Positions 9,121-18,114 are shown, numbered from the stretch's first letter. The stretch: 64,000 bases of DNA from Vibrio sp. 10N.286.49.B1 (GCF_002873335.1 NZ_MCUW01000012.1:348840-412839), one strand, 5' to 3'. Translations and numbers: made by a program. The notes: a model not told the origin generated them from the letters alone.

Positions 9121-10488
9121 CTACCTATATTGAAACTGAGGACTCATCCATAACACTACAAACTTCGTGACGGCATCTTGTGCTTTGTCCAACGCAACCA
9201 ACGTATGCTCATCAACATAACCGCCATACAATTGCTGAAGGATGTAATCGATCTTATCCTGAGCGCGTTGCTTATCACGCTTCAGTTGTGTCACGGTCAA
9301 CTGTGCGACTTGGTTCGCGACTTGCCATTTCTGAGTGAGTGCAGAGGCGCTATTGTAATCGGCGTCTTTGTCGGGCCAACCCGCTGGCGATCCTGCCATA
9401 AAGGGCTCTTGTCCTAGCTGCCGCAGCATAAAATGCATCTGCTTTTGATTCGGTTCAACATCTGCGCTGCGTAGCACAGCAAAATACCACTCTTGCGGGG
9501 TTCTAAATCTGAGGTGTTGCGGCGTTTTAGCAATAGGACTTGCAATGAGAGCTTGATAAACGGGGACTAGCTGCCCATTGTTGGCTAACCAAACTTGCGT
9601 GAGTACCTCGGTTAGCTCTTGGTGATTTTCGCCATAAAAATGCTGCACGAGTTTGCCGCAAATATGCTGTGCTGTTTTCGGGTTTGACGCTAAATCTCGC
9701 AAGCAAGCAATACCTTGCGCTTCCCCTTCTTGATCATACACGGTATCAAGAACACGTATTGCTCCTGGCTCATGCAGAGCCGGTTTAAACAGATAGCCTG
9801 GCGCATTCGCGCTCATGCTCACCGTCCAACCCGTAATACCTTGCGCAAGCTCAATAACATCATTTTGTGTATAGCCTGCATTAACGCCAAGCGTATGCAG
9901 CTCTAAAATCTCTCGAGCTAAATTCTCATTTAACCCTTTGTTGCGTTTGAGGCCGGCCTTAGAGTTGGGTCCTATTGATTGGTGATTGTCTAAAAACATC
10001 AACATCGTGGGATGCTGGCATACAGCAATAAGCATTGACGTAAAATCACGATTCCAGCCGGAACGAATCACTTCGTTCTCCACCCCAGACACAATCGGTT
10101 TGATACGCCGAGTGTCCGCCGATATCGCAAAATGATTGCTCCAAAATTGAATCAATCGCTCTTGAAAACTCACGGGGGAGTACAAAGACTGAAGGTTACG
10201 GGCATGAACCAGATTGCGATACGCTTCTTGAAAAAATGCATTGTTTGACTTGGTAAAAAGTTGCTTATCCTCTTTAGAAGTCGCTTCTTTTCTTCTTCGG
10301 TTCAGATCGCCAAGATGAGCGAGCATTTCGGTTGTGGCGGGTAAAGCATCAACCGAAGCGTGGCGATACTCGGCAGCCTTAAGTTGCTTGACGAGTGACA
10401 ACTCAGTGTTGGCATCCCCAACTCTTGTACCCAAGCCAAACCGCTGGAGAGTCATAATTCTAGGGTATTGTGTATTATCCGTAACCAA
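9121..10488 (-). CDS. DUF1800 family protein
   Basis: Protein of about 455 residues with the DUF1800 layout: RFGLGTRVGD near the start, RLIQFWSNHFAIS near residue 117, LNENLAREILELHTLGV near residue 185 and FRTPQEWYFAVLRS near residue 325. The molecular role of DUF1800 is not known; it is nearly always paired with DUF1501, as here. I keep the TTG start at 10488 because AGGTG lies 5 bases before it, whereas the internal ATG at 10455 has no ribosome-binding site. I see no obvious signal peptide with this start, which is odd beside a Tat-exported partner; it may be exported with that partner. Confidence 0.85.
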   Translation of the reverse strand: MVTDNTQYPRIMTLQRFGLGTRVGDANTELSLVKQLKAAEYRHASVDALPATTEMLAHLGDLNRRRKEATSKEDKQLFTKSNNAFFQEAYRNLVHARNLQSLYSPVSFQERLIQFWSNHFAISADTRRIKPIVSGVENEVIRSGWNRDFTSMLIAVCQHPTMLMFLDNHQSIGPNSKAGLKRNKGLNENLAREILELHTLGVNAGYTQNDVIELAQGITGWTVSMSANAPGYLFKPALHEPGAIRVLDTVYDQEGEAQGIACLRDLASNPKTAQHICGKLVQHFYGENHQELTEVLTQVWLANNGQLVPVYQALIASPIAKTPQHLRFRTPQEWYFAVLRSADVEPNQKQMHFMLRQLGQEPFMAGSPAGWPDKDADYNSASALTQKWQVANQVAQLTVTQLKRDKQRAQDKIDYILQQLYGGYVDEHTLVALDKAQDAVTKFVVLWMSPQFQYR

Positions 10489-10684
10489 CCGAACACCTCA
10501 TATATCTTCTACTACAAGTACTTTCATCTTAGTCTGGAACCTGCAACATAAACACCAACCTTAAGTCAGTTTGATGTCATCGTGAATTTATATAAAACTT
10601 AGCTCACAAAAGACACGGCAAATTGTTGCCAAATTGTTTCCTTGACGTTAAAAACTAGATTGTACCTTAGAGGAGGGAAAAGAC

Positions 10685-10846
10685 ATGGACGACTTACAAT
10701 TTTATGTTACGCATGATTACTGCCCAAACTGCAATGCCGTCACAACTCACGATATATTTGAGTTTCAAGACAATACTCGTGATGGAAAAATAGACAATGA
10801 ACTTAAATTGGAACAAACCTGTGAGCGCTGCCAAGCCTCTCGTTAA
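10685..10846 (+). CDS. Small zinc-ribbon-like protein, 53 residues
   Basis: Open frame of 53 codons with an unusually good ribosome-binding site (AGGAGGG at 10671-10677, 7 bases before the ATG) and its own terminator at 10879-10912. The peptide has one CPNC motif at residues 13-16 and one CERC motif at 46-49, the 2+2 cysteine spacing of a small zinc ribbon or rubredoxin-like knuckle. It is acidic, with no signal peptide, so it is probably cytoplasmic. I do not recognise a named family. It is divergent from the DUF1800 gene and converges on the gene at 10928-11278. Confidence 0.75.
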   Translation: MDDLQFYVTHDYCPNCNAVTTHDIFEFQDNTRDGKIDNELKLEQTCERCQASR

Positions 10847-10878
10847 AGGCTGATTGCTAGTCTTCGTCAATTTTCATC

Positions 10879-10912
10879 AAAAAAAACGGCGCTCCAAAGG
10901 AACGCCGTTTTT
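10879..10912. terminator. Bidirectional terminator
   Basis: Arms AACGGCG (10885-10891) and CGCCGTT (10903-10909), extended by an inner TCC/GGA pair, with A-runs on the left and T-runs on the right. It can stop transcription of the zinc-ribbon gene from the left and of the minus-strand gene at 10928 from the right. Confidence 0.85.
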
Positions 10913-10927
10913 CTCACATTTTTAAAT

Positions 10928-11278
10928 TTACGCACGTTTAGGCTGCATGTACGTTTTGCCTGCGGCTTTATAAGTGTCGCTCTGCTTTACATCGAATAAC
11001 GCATCGAAGAACCAAGCAACAAACTTAATCACATCATCACCATCGTTCATGATGTGCTCTACGTACTCTTCATCTTCGCCAGCTTCATTGGTGCGGACAG
11101 AAACATGATAGATACGCTGAGCGCCATCTACATCGGCCAAAGCAAACTGGCCGCTTAAACTCTCGGCAGCTTCTGCCACATCGGTATCATCCGACGCTTT
11201 TAAGGCATTAAGGGCGTCAGGCAGTGCATTAAATTCGCACAATGATTTTACCAATTTTTCAAATTCATCTTGTTGCAT
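10928..11278 (-). CDS. Hypothetical acidic protein, 116 residues
   Basis: I do not recognise the family. The protein is strongly acidic (many Asp/Glu through residues 25-85), has no membrane segment and no signal peptide, and ends in a short basic tail (MQPKRA). A central segment, RIYHVSVRTNEAGEDEEYVEH, looks like a beta-hairpin. AGG 8 bases before the ATG supports the start. It lies 25 bases downstream of the M23 peptidase gene on the same strand and before a strong terminator, so the two are probably an operon. Confidence 0.75.
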   Translation of the reverse strand: MQQDEFEKLVKSLCEFNALPDALNALKASDDTDVAEAAESLSGQFALADVDGAQRIYHVSVRTNEAGEDEEYVEHIMNDGDDVIKFVAWFFDALFDVKQSDTYKAAGKTYMQPKRA

Positions 11279-11303
11279 TATATAACCTATTTTCCAGCTA
11301 CGA

Positions 11304-12626
11304 TTATAGACTCGCGAGCTTTGTTTCTTGTTGTTTCAGCATCGCATCCAGTTCATCTCGACGCGCTATAAATTGCTTGAGCTCACTCTTTGGCACAGAG
11401 TCTGCCATAGGAATGTTGGCACGCATAGCGTTAACAGGCCTACCACGTACAATTAGTTCATAATGCAAATGTGGTCCTGTCACGCGTCCCGTCTTACCAG
11501 ACAAGCCAATTCGTTGTCCACGCGTGACTTTCTGGCCTTTTTTTACCAGTATTTTGCTCAGATGCAAATAACGTGTTTTATAAGGACCACCATGATCCAC
11601 TACGATATATTTGCCTGCATAAGGATGGTTTCTCACCATCGCCACTACACCATCACCCGTGGTCAAAACAGGCGTCCCCACACCGACGCCAAAATCGGTA
11701 CCATTATGCGGCGACACTCGCCCTGTTACTGGATGGCGACGATTTGGATTAAAGCTGGAGGTAATGCGATGATTGCTAACTGGGTAGCGCATAAAGGCAC
11801 GCTGTAGGCTTTCACCAGACGCGTCGTAATATTGCCCATTGGAATGTAAATACGCCGAGAACATTGCGCCGCGATTAAATATCTTGATCGCTTGAATCTC
11901 TGAATTACCCGTCGCGACTCCATCTACCGACTGACTACTTTTGACAACTTCAAACTGGTCACCCGCACGCAAATCGCGAGCAAAGTTAATCTTATCCTTC
12001 AGCAGGGTCACAACTTGATTGATTTCATTCGGACCAAGTCCCAGTTTGTTCGCTGACGCCGAAAAGCTGCCGTGTATCTCACCCACTAATGCGAGGTTTT
12101 CCCAAACACCCGGTATAGAAATGTCACGAAACTCAAAACTGCCATCATCTAAACGGCTATAGACTGCTTTTTCTGCGACGTTTCTGCCTAACTCTAATTT
12201 GGTCAGTGCTTGAGTGTCTTCATCTTGCCAAAACCGAATTTTGTCACCTGGACGAAGTGTATCCAAGACTAAGAAATTTAAATCGGTTTCCATTACAGCC
12301 ATCATATCCTGGTAAGGAAAGCCAAGCTGATCGAAAATTTGGCTCAAGCTGTCACCCGATTGAACGACATAAGCGTATTTAGGAGGTTGCACCTGCGTCG
12401 ACGGTTTTGCCACGAGTGTTTCAACAATAGGAGATTCATTAAGATCTAAATCTACCGTACCTTTTAACGTTGAATCAGGCAGGCTGTTTAAGAATGCAAA
12501 CGCCGCCAAAAACGGGACGGTGAAAGCAATGCTTTTTTTAAATGTTGAGTTACGAGCTAGAGTGCTTGCCACACTAGGTTCGCCCGGTATTTGATTCGAT
12601 TGCACAATGGTTCCAATGCAGCTCAT
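11304..12626 (-). CDS. M23 peptidoglycan DD-metalloendopeptidase (MepM/YebA-like)
   Basis: Cell-wall endopeptidase expected to cut peptidoglycan cross-links to allow wall growth. The 440-residue protein has a cytoplasmic start, a membrane anchor around residues 32-48, a LysM/OapA-like domain (YVVQSGDSLSQIFDQLG, 86-102), an intermediate domain and a C-terminal M23 domain. Zinc ligands are visible: H307 and D311 in HNGTDFG and H388 in HLHYE, with H355 in RYLHLS as catalytic helper. The ATG at 12626 lacks a clear ribosome-binding site, so the exact start is uncertain, but the anchor requires nearly all of this N-terminus. The gene at 10928 follows 25 bases downstream. Confidence 0.9.
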   Translation of the reverse strand: MSCIGTIVQSNQIPGEPSVASTLARNSTFKKSIAFTVPFLAAFAFLNSLPDSTLKGTVDLDLNESPIVETLVAKPSTQVQPPKYAYVVQSGDSLSQIFDQLGFPYQDMMAVMETDLNFLVLDTLRPGDKIRFWQDEDTQALTKLELGRNVAEKAVYSRLDDGSFEFRDISIPGVWENLALVGEIHGSFSASANKLGLGPNEINQVVTLLKDKINFARDLRAGDQFEVVKSSQSVDGVATGNSEIQAIKIFNRGAMFSAYLHSNGQYYDASGESLQRAFMRYPVSNHRITSSFNPNRRHPVTGRVSPHNGTDFGVGVGTPVLTTGDGVVAMVRNHPYAGKYIVVDHGGPYKTRYLHLSKILVKKGQKVTRGQRIGLSGKTGRVTGPHLHYELIVRGRPVNAMRANIPMADSVPKSELKQFIARRDELDAMLKQQETKLASL

Positions 12627-12712
12627 AAGAAGGTCAATAGAGTAAACTTTTCTGCCGTTGATTGCATTAGCCGTTAGGGAAAGAAAACGTAAAACATGTG
12701 ATTGGAATGTAA

Positions 12713-12739
12713 AAAAGCGAAGCCTGACGCTTCGCTTTT
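12713..12739 (-). terminator. Terminator after the CBM48-like gene
   Basis: Arms AAAAGCGAAGC (12713-12723) and GCTTCGCTTTT (12729-12739), 11 bp perfect, 5-base loop; the minus-strand reading ends in a T-run. Confidence 0.85.
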
Positions 12740-12792
12740 CATTTAAAACAGTCGATTTATAGAAGTATAATTATCTATACAACACCAACAGT

Positions 12793-13086
12793 CTATGCCG
12801 TAGTAATGATGCAATTGTCTGCACCAAAACCGTTTGGCACATACTGGTCCGCCTCGGCATCGTTAACCCATTCAGTGTCATTGACTAAGTAACGGAACTG
12901 ATACTCTGCACCTTTTGGTAAACGTGTTTTATATTTGAATGACTTGGTTTTCGCCACTTTCTTCATTTGAATTGGCTGCCAATCGTGAAATTCCGCCATC
13001 AATACCACGCTATCTACATTGGTCGCATCTAGCTCAAACGTTACTTCTACTTCATCTTTAGTCTTAAAAAATCGCTTATTGATCAT
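12793..13086 (-). CDS. Stand-alone CBM48/AMPK-type (isoamylase early-set) domain protein
   Basis: Small protein of about 97 residues made of one E-set domain of the kind found before glycogen-branching and isoamylase catalytic domains and in AMPK beta subunits. The hallmarks VTFELDATNVDSVVLMAEFHDWQ and YQFRYLVNDTEWVNDAEADQYVPNGFGADN are present. I place the start at the ATG at 13086 (MINKRFF...) because GGAG lies 7 bases upstream; residues upstream of that in the frame are not supported. It has its own terminator. No glycogen enzymes lie nearby, so a carbohydrate-binding or regulatory role is only inferred. Confidence 0.82.
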   Translation of the reverse strand: MINKRFFKTKDEVEVTFELDATNVDSVVLMAEFHDWQPIQMKKVAKTKSFKYKTRLPKGAEYQFRYLVNDTEWVNDAEADQYVPNGFGADNCIITTA

Positions 13087-13207
13087 CCCAAGCTCCATTT
13101 GTACAAAAAATAACAACATCAACGTTGCATACTATTCAATTAATCTCACATTCACAACACCGTCTGCGCCAGATTTTCATGGACTCACGTAATAATTGAG
13201 ATGAGAA

Positions 13208-13852
13208 TCAGCATTTTAGTTGCGTATTCTTTACAACATCACATGTCAACACGACGCTATCCGACGGCGCCTCACTCATTGCTTGGCTGTCTTCGTGCTG
13301 TTTAAAACGGACGTTTATCTGATTTTCCCAATCCAGATGCGACACCGCTATACGATCGCCAAGTAAAACAGAGTCGACCAAAATAATACGCTGTCGACTG
13401 ACATCCCAATGAAACAGCCCTAAATAATAAAAAACACCCGACCCTTGGTTACTCACGGAAAAAGGAGCAACGACCTGAGTCAATACACCTTGCTCAAACC
13501 GTTGTTGTTTAAATTGATACAATAAGTGAACGTAGCCACGCTCCATGCCATTATCATAGCGTCCGGTCGCGACATGCTGAGTGTCATCAATATCGGTCAA
13601 TAATGAGAACGCACTTGTCTCTGGCACTTGAATCGTCCAAGGGTTTGGCGTCGAAATATCGAGTATCTGCTTCACCACTTCATCCGCTTGGATTTGCTGG
13701 GACGGAAATTTCGCCAAAATCTCTTCATCGGTCATAGAGAAGCGATACACGCCTGCGATGACGACAATCAACAACAACACAATGGGCGTTAGCAGTATTA
13801 ACGGAATGGGTAATTTCTTTCGAGACATAACGTTCTTGGACTCACGGTTCAA
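13208..13852 (-). CDS. Membrane-anchored hypothetical protein, 214 residues
   Basis: I do not recognise the family. A single transmembrane helix near residues 15-35 is preceded by basic residues (RKK), so the rest (about 180 residues) should lie in the periplasm. The C-terminal part is beta-rich with no catalytic motif that I can see. The TTG start at 13852 is preferred over the ATG at 13828 because AGAGGT lies 5 bases before the TTG while the ATG has no ribosome-binding site. It stands alone between the CBM48-like gene and the divergent YjiH-family gene. Confidence 0.7.
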   Translation of the reverse strand: MNRESKNVMSRKKLPIPLILLTPIVLLLIVVIAGVYRFSMTDEEILAKFPSQQIQADEVVKQILDISTPNPWTIQVPETSAFSLLTDIDDTQHVATGRYDNGMERGYVHLLYQFKQQRFEQGVLTQVVAPFSVSNQGSGVFYYLGLFHWDVSRQRIILVDSVLLGDRIAVSHLDWENQINVRFKQHEDSQAMSEAPSDSVVLTCDVVKNTQLKC

Positions 13853-14113
13853 TTTCGACCTCTATTGTAGCGGGTTACGCGTGACTCTCAAACTACTCGT
13901 TTGCCGCTATACTCTTAACCATACAGACATCCATCGTGAATAGCGTAAGGCTTGCCTCCCAGAAATTATGAATATTTAGTCTTCATTGGTGAATAGTATT
14001 GCTTCGAAGCGTAAAAAAAAGTAATCTTTGCCCCACTTGAGCAAATACGGATGTTTAGTGAATAATCGGGCGAAGGACACGCTGATATTAACTAGTTGTA
14101 ACACGAGATAAAA

Positions 14114-15484
14114 ATGCAAAATAGCGCTCAATCTGCCCCAGAGGCAGGTAAAAAAGGCAATTTCTTAATCTTCCTTATTCCGTCATTAATAGGCTTATTT
14201 CTATTTATGGCGCCGATTAGCTACGATGGGGGCCTAACCATTCCCGTCGCTGTCTTAGCGAAATCGCTACAAGCAGCGGTTGGTGACTTCATTGTTCCCC
14301 TCGTTACCGCAATTATTGCCTTGATGGCTGCAGCCTCTATTTTATCTCGCATTTTTAAGCCTGCTTTTATCAACAATAATGAATTTTTAAACGGTCTATT
14401 CAACCCTAGTCCAATGTGGTTAGCAGTACGTGTCATTGGTGGTATAGCAGTATTGATGACCTACTTCCAATTTGGTCCTGAGGCGATATGGGAAGAAAAT
14501 ACTGGCGGCTTGGTGTTAGAAGGCCTTTTGCCAACCCTCTTTTCTGTCTTCATTTTCGCGGGTCTTTTACTGCCTCTATTACTCAATTTCGGTTTGCTGG
14601 AATTATTCGGTGCGCTACTCAGTAAAATTATGCGTCCAATATTCAACCTACCAGGACGTGGTGCTATCGATTGCATGGCCTCTTGGTTAGGGGACGGCAG
14701 TGTCGGTATATTGCTGACGAGTAAGCAATACGAAAGCAAATTTTACACCATGCGCGAAGCCGCGGTCATTGGTACCACATTCTCAGCAGTTTCTATTACT
14801 TTCAGCCTCGTTGTGATTGCACAAGTTGAACTCGAGCATTTGTTCTTGCCATTTTATGGCGCCATTTGCCTTGCTGGTATTGTGGCAGCGATCATCATTC
14901 CTCGCCTGCCACCACTAAGAAACAAGAAAGACGTTTATATTGATGGCACTCTACCGGCGGCAGACGCAGAAGTCACACCAAAGGGACACTCGACGTTCTC
15001 TTGGGGCCTTGATATGGCGCTAAAGCGCGCTGGTACCGTCACATCCGTTAAATCAGTGTTTGGTGAAGGCATTAAAAATGCCGTTGACATGGTATTTGGG
15101 GTTTTACCTGTGGTTATGGGGCTAGGCACCGTTGCACTGGTCATTGCTGAATATACCTCGGTATTCGAAATACTCGGCACGCCTTTTATTCCTTACCTTG
15201 AGTTACTCGGTGTACCCGAAGCGGTCGCGGCCTCTAAGACGATTGTTGTCGGTTTTGCAGACATGTTCATTCCGTCAATCTTAGCGGCATCGATAGACAG
15301 TGAAATGACACGTTTTGTCATTGCCGCAATGTCAGTCACACAGCTTATCTATATGTCTGAAGTGGGTGCCTTACTGCTTGGCAGCCGTATTCCTGTCAAT
15401 ATTATTGAGCTGTTTGCTATATTCATCTTGCGTACGTTGATTACATTACCGGTGATAGCTGGTGTAGCGCACCTTATATTCTAG
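14114..15484 (+). CDS. YjiH-family inner-membrane protein with nucleoside-recognition (Gate) domains
   Basis: Membrane protein of 456 residues with about ten helices. The segments GLLELFGALLSKIMRPIFNLPGRGAIDCMASWLGDGSVG (residues about 155-195) and the C-terminal AASKTIVVGFADMFIPSILAA are the repeated Gate-domain pattern shared with nucleoside transporters and spore-maturation proteins SpmA/B; overall it matches the YjiH group. Transport substrate is unknown. The ATG follows ACGAGATAAAA, a weak ribosome-binding site. It is transcribed alone and ends at a strong terminator. Confidence 0.82.
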   Translation: MQNSAQSAPEAGKKGNFLIFLIPSLIGLFLFMAPISYDGGLTIPVAVLAKSLQAAVGDFIVPLVTAIIALMAAASILSRIFKPAFINNNEFLNGLFNPSPMWLAVRVIGGIAVLMTYFQFGPEAIWEENTGGLVLEGLLPTLFSVFIFAGLLLPLLLNFGLLELFGALLSKIMRPIFNLPGRGAIDCMASWLGDGSVGILLTSKQYESKFYTMREAAVIGTTFSAVSITFSLVVIAQVELEHLFLPFYGAICLAGIVAAIIIPRLPPLRNKKDVYIDGTLPAADAEVTPKGHSTFSWGLDMALKRAGTVTSVKSVFGEGIKNAVDMVFGVLPVVMGLGTVALVIAEYTSVFEILGTPFIPYLELLGVPEAVAASKTIVVGFADMFIPSILAASIDSEMTRFVIAAMSVTQLIYMSEVGALLLGSRIPVNIIELFAIFILRTLITLPVIAGVAHLIF

Positions 15485-15520
15485 ACACGGATAACTGGAC
15501 AAAGATGTGACAATGCAAGG

Positions 15521-15541
15521 CCCACCTCGGTGGGTCTTTTT
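15521..15541 (+). terminator. Terminator of the YjiH-family gene
   Basis: CCCAC (15521-15525) and GTGGG (15530-15534) frame a tight CTCG loop, followed by TCTTTTTAA; a classic rho-independent terminator. Confidence 0.85.
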
Positions 15542-15542
15542 A

Positions 15543-15983
15543 ATGCCCGTCGTTTACTCCCTCCTCGCCATTCTGCCGCCGAAGCCATCAACCGCTATCG
15601 TTATCTGTATTTAAAGCGTTAAAGCTCACCTTGGCACGCACAGCGAGCTTTACTTTGAGCAATGCCGACCGGCTATAGGCTTGTATTCAATGACCTCTTT
15701 TCGCACCGGTATTATTGCGTGCCTCTCCATGACTGACTGGCGGCGTGCTGACTTTTTTATCTCCATGATGGTATTTACGCTTCTCAATAATCAAAGCGAC
15801 ACCACCCGAATCATATAACTGACCGGTTAGGAAAGGTGACGGAATAACAACGGGAGCGCTAGCTAGAAAATCCCTTAATGACACACCAATGGGTCTAGGG
15901 TTAGGGAATGGGTAGGAATGCGTCAACAACGCAGAATAAAAAACATCAACGTATCTTTCATCTTTTAAGTAAGCATTCTAAAC
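15543..15983. other. Non-coding gap, possibly decayed sequence
   Basis: About 440 bases between two terminators with no frame I would call a gene. One minus-strand frame of 80 codons (15687-15929) starts with TTG, has no ribosome-binding site and has an implausible composition. The stretch is locally richer in GC than its surroundings and could be the remains of a lost gene. Confidence 0.5.
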
Positions 15984-16010
15984 AAAAAAACGGAGCCTTA
16001 ATGGGCTCCG
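15984..16010 (-). terminator. Terminator of the porin gene
   Basis: CGGAGCC (15991-15997) and GGCTCCG (16004-16010) form a 7-bp GC-rich stem; on the minus strand it is followed by seven T residues. Confidence 0.88.
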
Positions 16011-16056
16011 CTTATCTTAGGTTAGCAGTGTTTTTCTGTTCTATGCGATGTTTGGC

Positions 16057-17175
16057 TTAGAAGAAGTATTTGAAACGAACACGAACACCTTTGTCTGTGT
16101 CTTCTTCGAAAATTTTATCGACTGTTTGATCGTCTACTGTTGTGTAGTACGCACCTAAGTAGATAGAAAAATCATCAACTGTTAATACGTCCGCAAATTC
16201 GTAAGATGCGTAAACGGTATCTACTTTTGCTTTACCTGTTGTAGATGTGGCAATTTTCTCACGCTCATAGTCATTGTCCGCGTGGATATAACCCAACCCA
16301 AAACCTTTATACAAAGCATTCACGCCAACAGTCATATTGGTTTCGTCAACTGCGTCCATATAAGCGAAGTTAGCGATCAAGTTCCAGTCCGTCGTCGTAT
16401 AGTTTGCCGTAACACCGTAACCTAAACGGTCTGAAACATCTACGTCACCATCGATACCTGAAACTACTACCGCGTCCTTGACAAGGTTTGCTTCCATAGA
16501 TGCTGCGATACCGAAGTTACCTGCTTGATACCCAACAACTGGACGAAGTAACATCGCGTCTTTACTACTAGTAACATCCGCACCATGGTAAGCTGGTACA
16601 TCATTCGCTCCTGTAGCAAACAGTACCGAACGATCACCAATCATTGAGCCAAGCTCGACATAAAGGTTGTTGAAAGACTGGCTATACATGATTTGGCCAT
16701 CAGAACCACGACCACGGCCTTCTTTCATTTGATAAACATAAGGCGCATCGCCTGAAACTAGTTCGTTAGATGTATCACCAGAATACTCTAGAAATGTATC
16801 TTGACCGACAGGGAACATATCGAATGCTTCGAAACGACCCATACGAAGGTTCCAGCCTTCTTGCTTACCAAATGCAAACCATGCATCATCGAGAGCAACG
16901 GTACCGTCACTTTGCATTAGTGGTTGGACGTTAACCTGTAGAACGTGACCATTTTCAGTATAACGTTCACCTGCGAACTCTAGTAAAATACGGCCAGATT
17001 GGTTGAATTCATTATTTTCTTGGCCTTCACGATCTTGGAAGTTGAAATCAAATTCAACATCACCACCGATTGAGAAGTTACCTGTTTCGTTATCAGCGAT
17101 ACTGATACCTGCGTTCGCACCCATTGCTGTTGACACTAGGACTGCAGCAAGTGAAAGCTTAAATGTATTTTTCAT
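16057..17175 (-). CDS. Outer-membrane porin (carbohydrate-porin-like)
   Basis: Outer-membrane beta-barrel of 372 residues. The start at 17175 gives a standard signal peptide (MKNTFKLSLAAVLVSTAMGANA) with GGGGT 5 bases upstream; the frame above it has no support. The mature protein shows alternating aromatic/polar strands, the typical RMGRFEAFDMFPVGQDTF stretch near residue 115 seen in carbohydrate-type porins of marine gammaproteobacteria, and ends in FKYFF with the terminal phenylalanine needed for BAM recognition. A strong terminator and a 600-base upstream region suggest an abundant, well-regulated product. Substrate class is inferred. Confidence 0.85.
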   Translation of the reverse strand: MKNTFKLSLAAVLVSTAMGANAGISIADNETGNFSIGGDVEFDFNFQDREGQENNEFNQSGRILLEFAGERYTENGHVLQVNVQPLMQSDGTVALDDAWFAFGKQEGWNLRMGRFEAFDMFPVGQDTFLEYSGDTSNELVSGDAPYVYQMKEGRGRGSDGQIMYSQSFNNLYVELGSMIGDRSVLFATGANDVPAYHGADVTSSKDAMLLRPVVGYQAGNFGIAASMEANLVKDAVVVSGIDGDVDVSDRLGYGVTANYTTTDWNLIANFAYMDAVDETNMTVGVNALYKGFGLGYIHADNDYEREKIATSTTGKAKVDTVYASYEFADVLTVDDFSIYLGAYYTTVDDQTVDKIFEEDTDKGVRVRFKYFF

Positions 17176-17774
17176 TTTGGACCCCGAGAAATGTAATAAA
17201 TTATTATTTTTATCGGCTTTCTTGTTCGCCTTTGTATACATGACTTCTACGAGTCAAATTATTCACAATGCGAATAACCAAGATGCCTTAAAGTTATATA
17301 TCGAATGAACGAGATGAATTTTGGCCAAAAAAGTTCTACGCGACAATCCTAATAATTTAAAAATGCCTATCTAAATCACGCTTTTATATTTATCATTAAA
17401 CCCTTACTAATCAATCTCTTATATATAAATAAATATACCTTTAGCTTAAAGAATGTTTTTTAATACAATTTAGGGGAACTTTTTGTCATCAATAATATAT
17501 TCAGTGATTGAGATCACGAACTGGTTATCTGTAACATTACGAAACCTTGTTTCAAAAATGTTACTTGATAGATCTATTTTGGTAGGTAATTGGCAGTTGT
17601 CATTTTTGCTCGTTGGTAAAAATGATAATCATCGCTTTCGGATAGAGCGCTCAGACTCCAACTTTTGCTGCTCCTGAACAAAGAAGGCATATGTAACTGG
17701 TTCCTTAATAATTTCTTGCTATTGTCCAAGATTGAACTAGTTTAAAGATATCCCCCCCTTTTACGGAGCTGAAC
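17176..17774. other. Divergent regulatory region between porin and small-protein gene
   Basis: 600 AT-rich bases with no convincing gene; a 64-codon plus-strand frame at 17483-17677 starts with TTG and lacks a ribosome-binding site. It contains a CRP-like palindrome at 17504-17517 and must carry promoters for the porin on the minus strand and for the 60-residue protein on the plus strand. Confidence 0.6.
17504..17517. promoter_or_regulatory. CRP-like palindrome
   Basis: GTGAT-TGAG-ATCAC is a perfect 5-4-5 palindrome matching the GTGA-N6-TCAC core of CRP sites, though the outer bases are A and G rather than T and A. It lies about 330 bases upstream of the porin start, which is far for direct activation. 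Confidence 0.35.
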
Positions 17775-17957
17775 ATGGTTGAACGAAGGTTAGAAAAAGA
17801 AATTACCCATGCCATGCACTGTTTGAACCATGCTCAGCTACTCGAACTTAAACGCTTCCTTGATACGATGACCGACGAAAAGCGAAGCTGTAGCCTACTA
17901 AACGATGAAGAGTTAGAGATGCTCATGTCTCTCAATATGAGAGTCCGTCAAAAGTAA
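17775..17957 (+). CDS. Small hypothetical protein, 60 residues
   Basis: Not recognised. A 60-codon frame with GGAG 6 bases before the ATG and a very strong terminator 28 bases after the stop. The peptide is predicted to be mostly helical, with heptad-like leucines (ITHAMHCLNHAQLLELKRFLD, DEELEMLMSLNMRV), no signal and no membrane segment, so it could form a coiled coil or bind a partner protein. It stands alone as a single transcription unit. Confidence 0.7.
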   Translation: MVERRLEKEITHAMHCLNHAQLLELKRFLDTMTDEKRSCSLLNDEELEMLMSLNMRVRQK

Positions 17958-17984
17958 TGGTAAGTCTTAACTAACACGGGTCAA

Positions 17985-18036
17985 CACGCACAAAAAAGGA
18001 GCAGCCTTCGGCTACTCCTTTTTTGTGCGTGTTTTT
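17985..18036. terminator. Long-stem bidirectional terminator with UUCG loop
   Basis: Arms of 21 bases at 17985-18005 and 18011-18031 pair with one mismatch. The top closes as C-UUCG-G, an extra-stable tetraloop. A-run and T-run sit within the stem and GTTTTTAT follows on the plus strand. It separates the 60-residue protein from the convergent GNAT gene. Confidence 0.88.
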
Positions 18037-18114
18037 ATATGTATTAGTGACACCAAACGATCAAGTGACAACGTCACTAATTAATCATTAGAATTCATTG
18101 AAAACTGATTACAA

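Noticed and set aside
15687..15929. 80-codon minus-strand frame
   Set aside because: TTG start, no ribosome-binding site, composition rich in Pro/His/Lys without domain pattern.
17483..17677. 64-codon frame in the porin upstream gap
   Set aside because: TTG start and no ribosome-binding site; overlaps a probable regulatory stretch.
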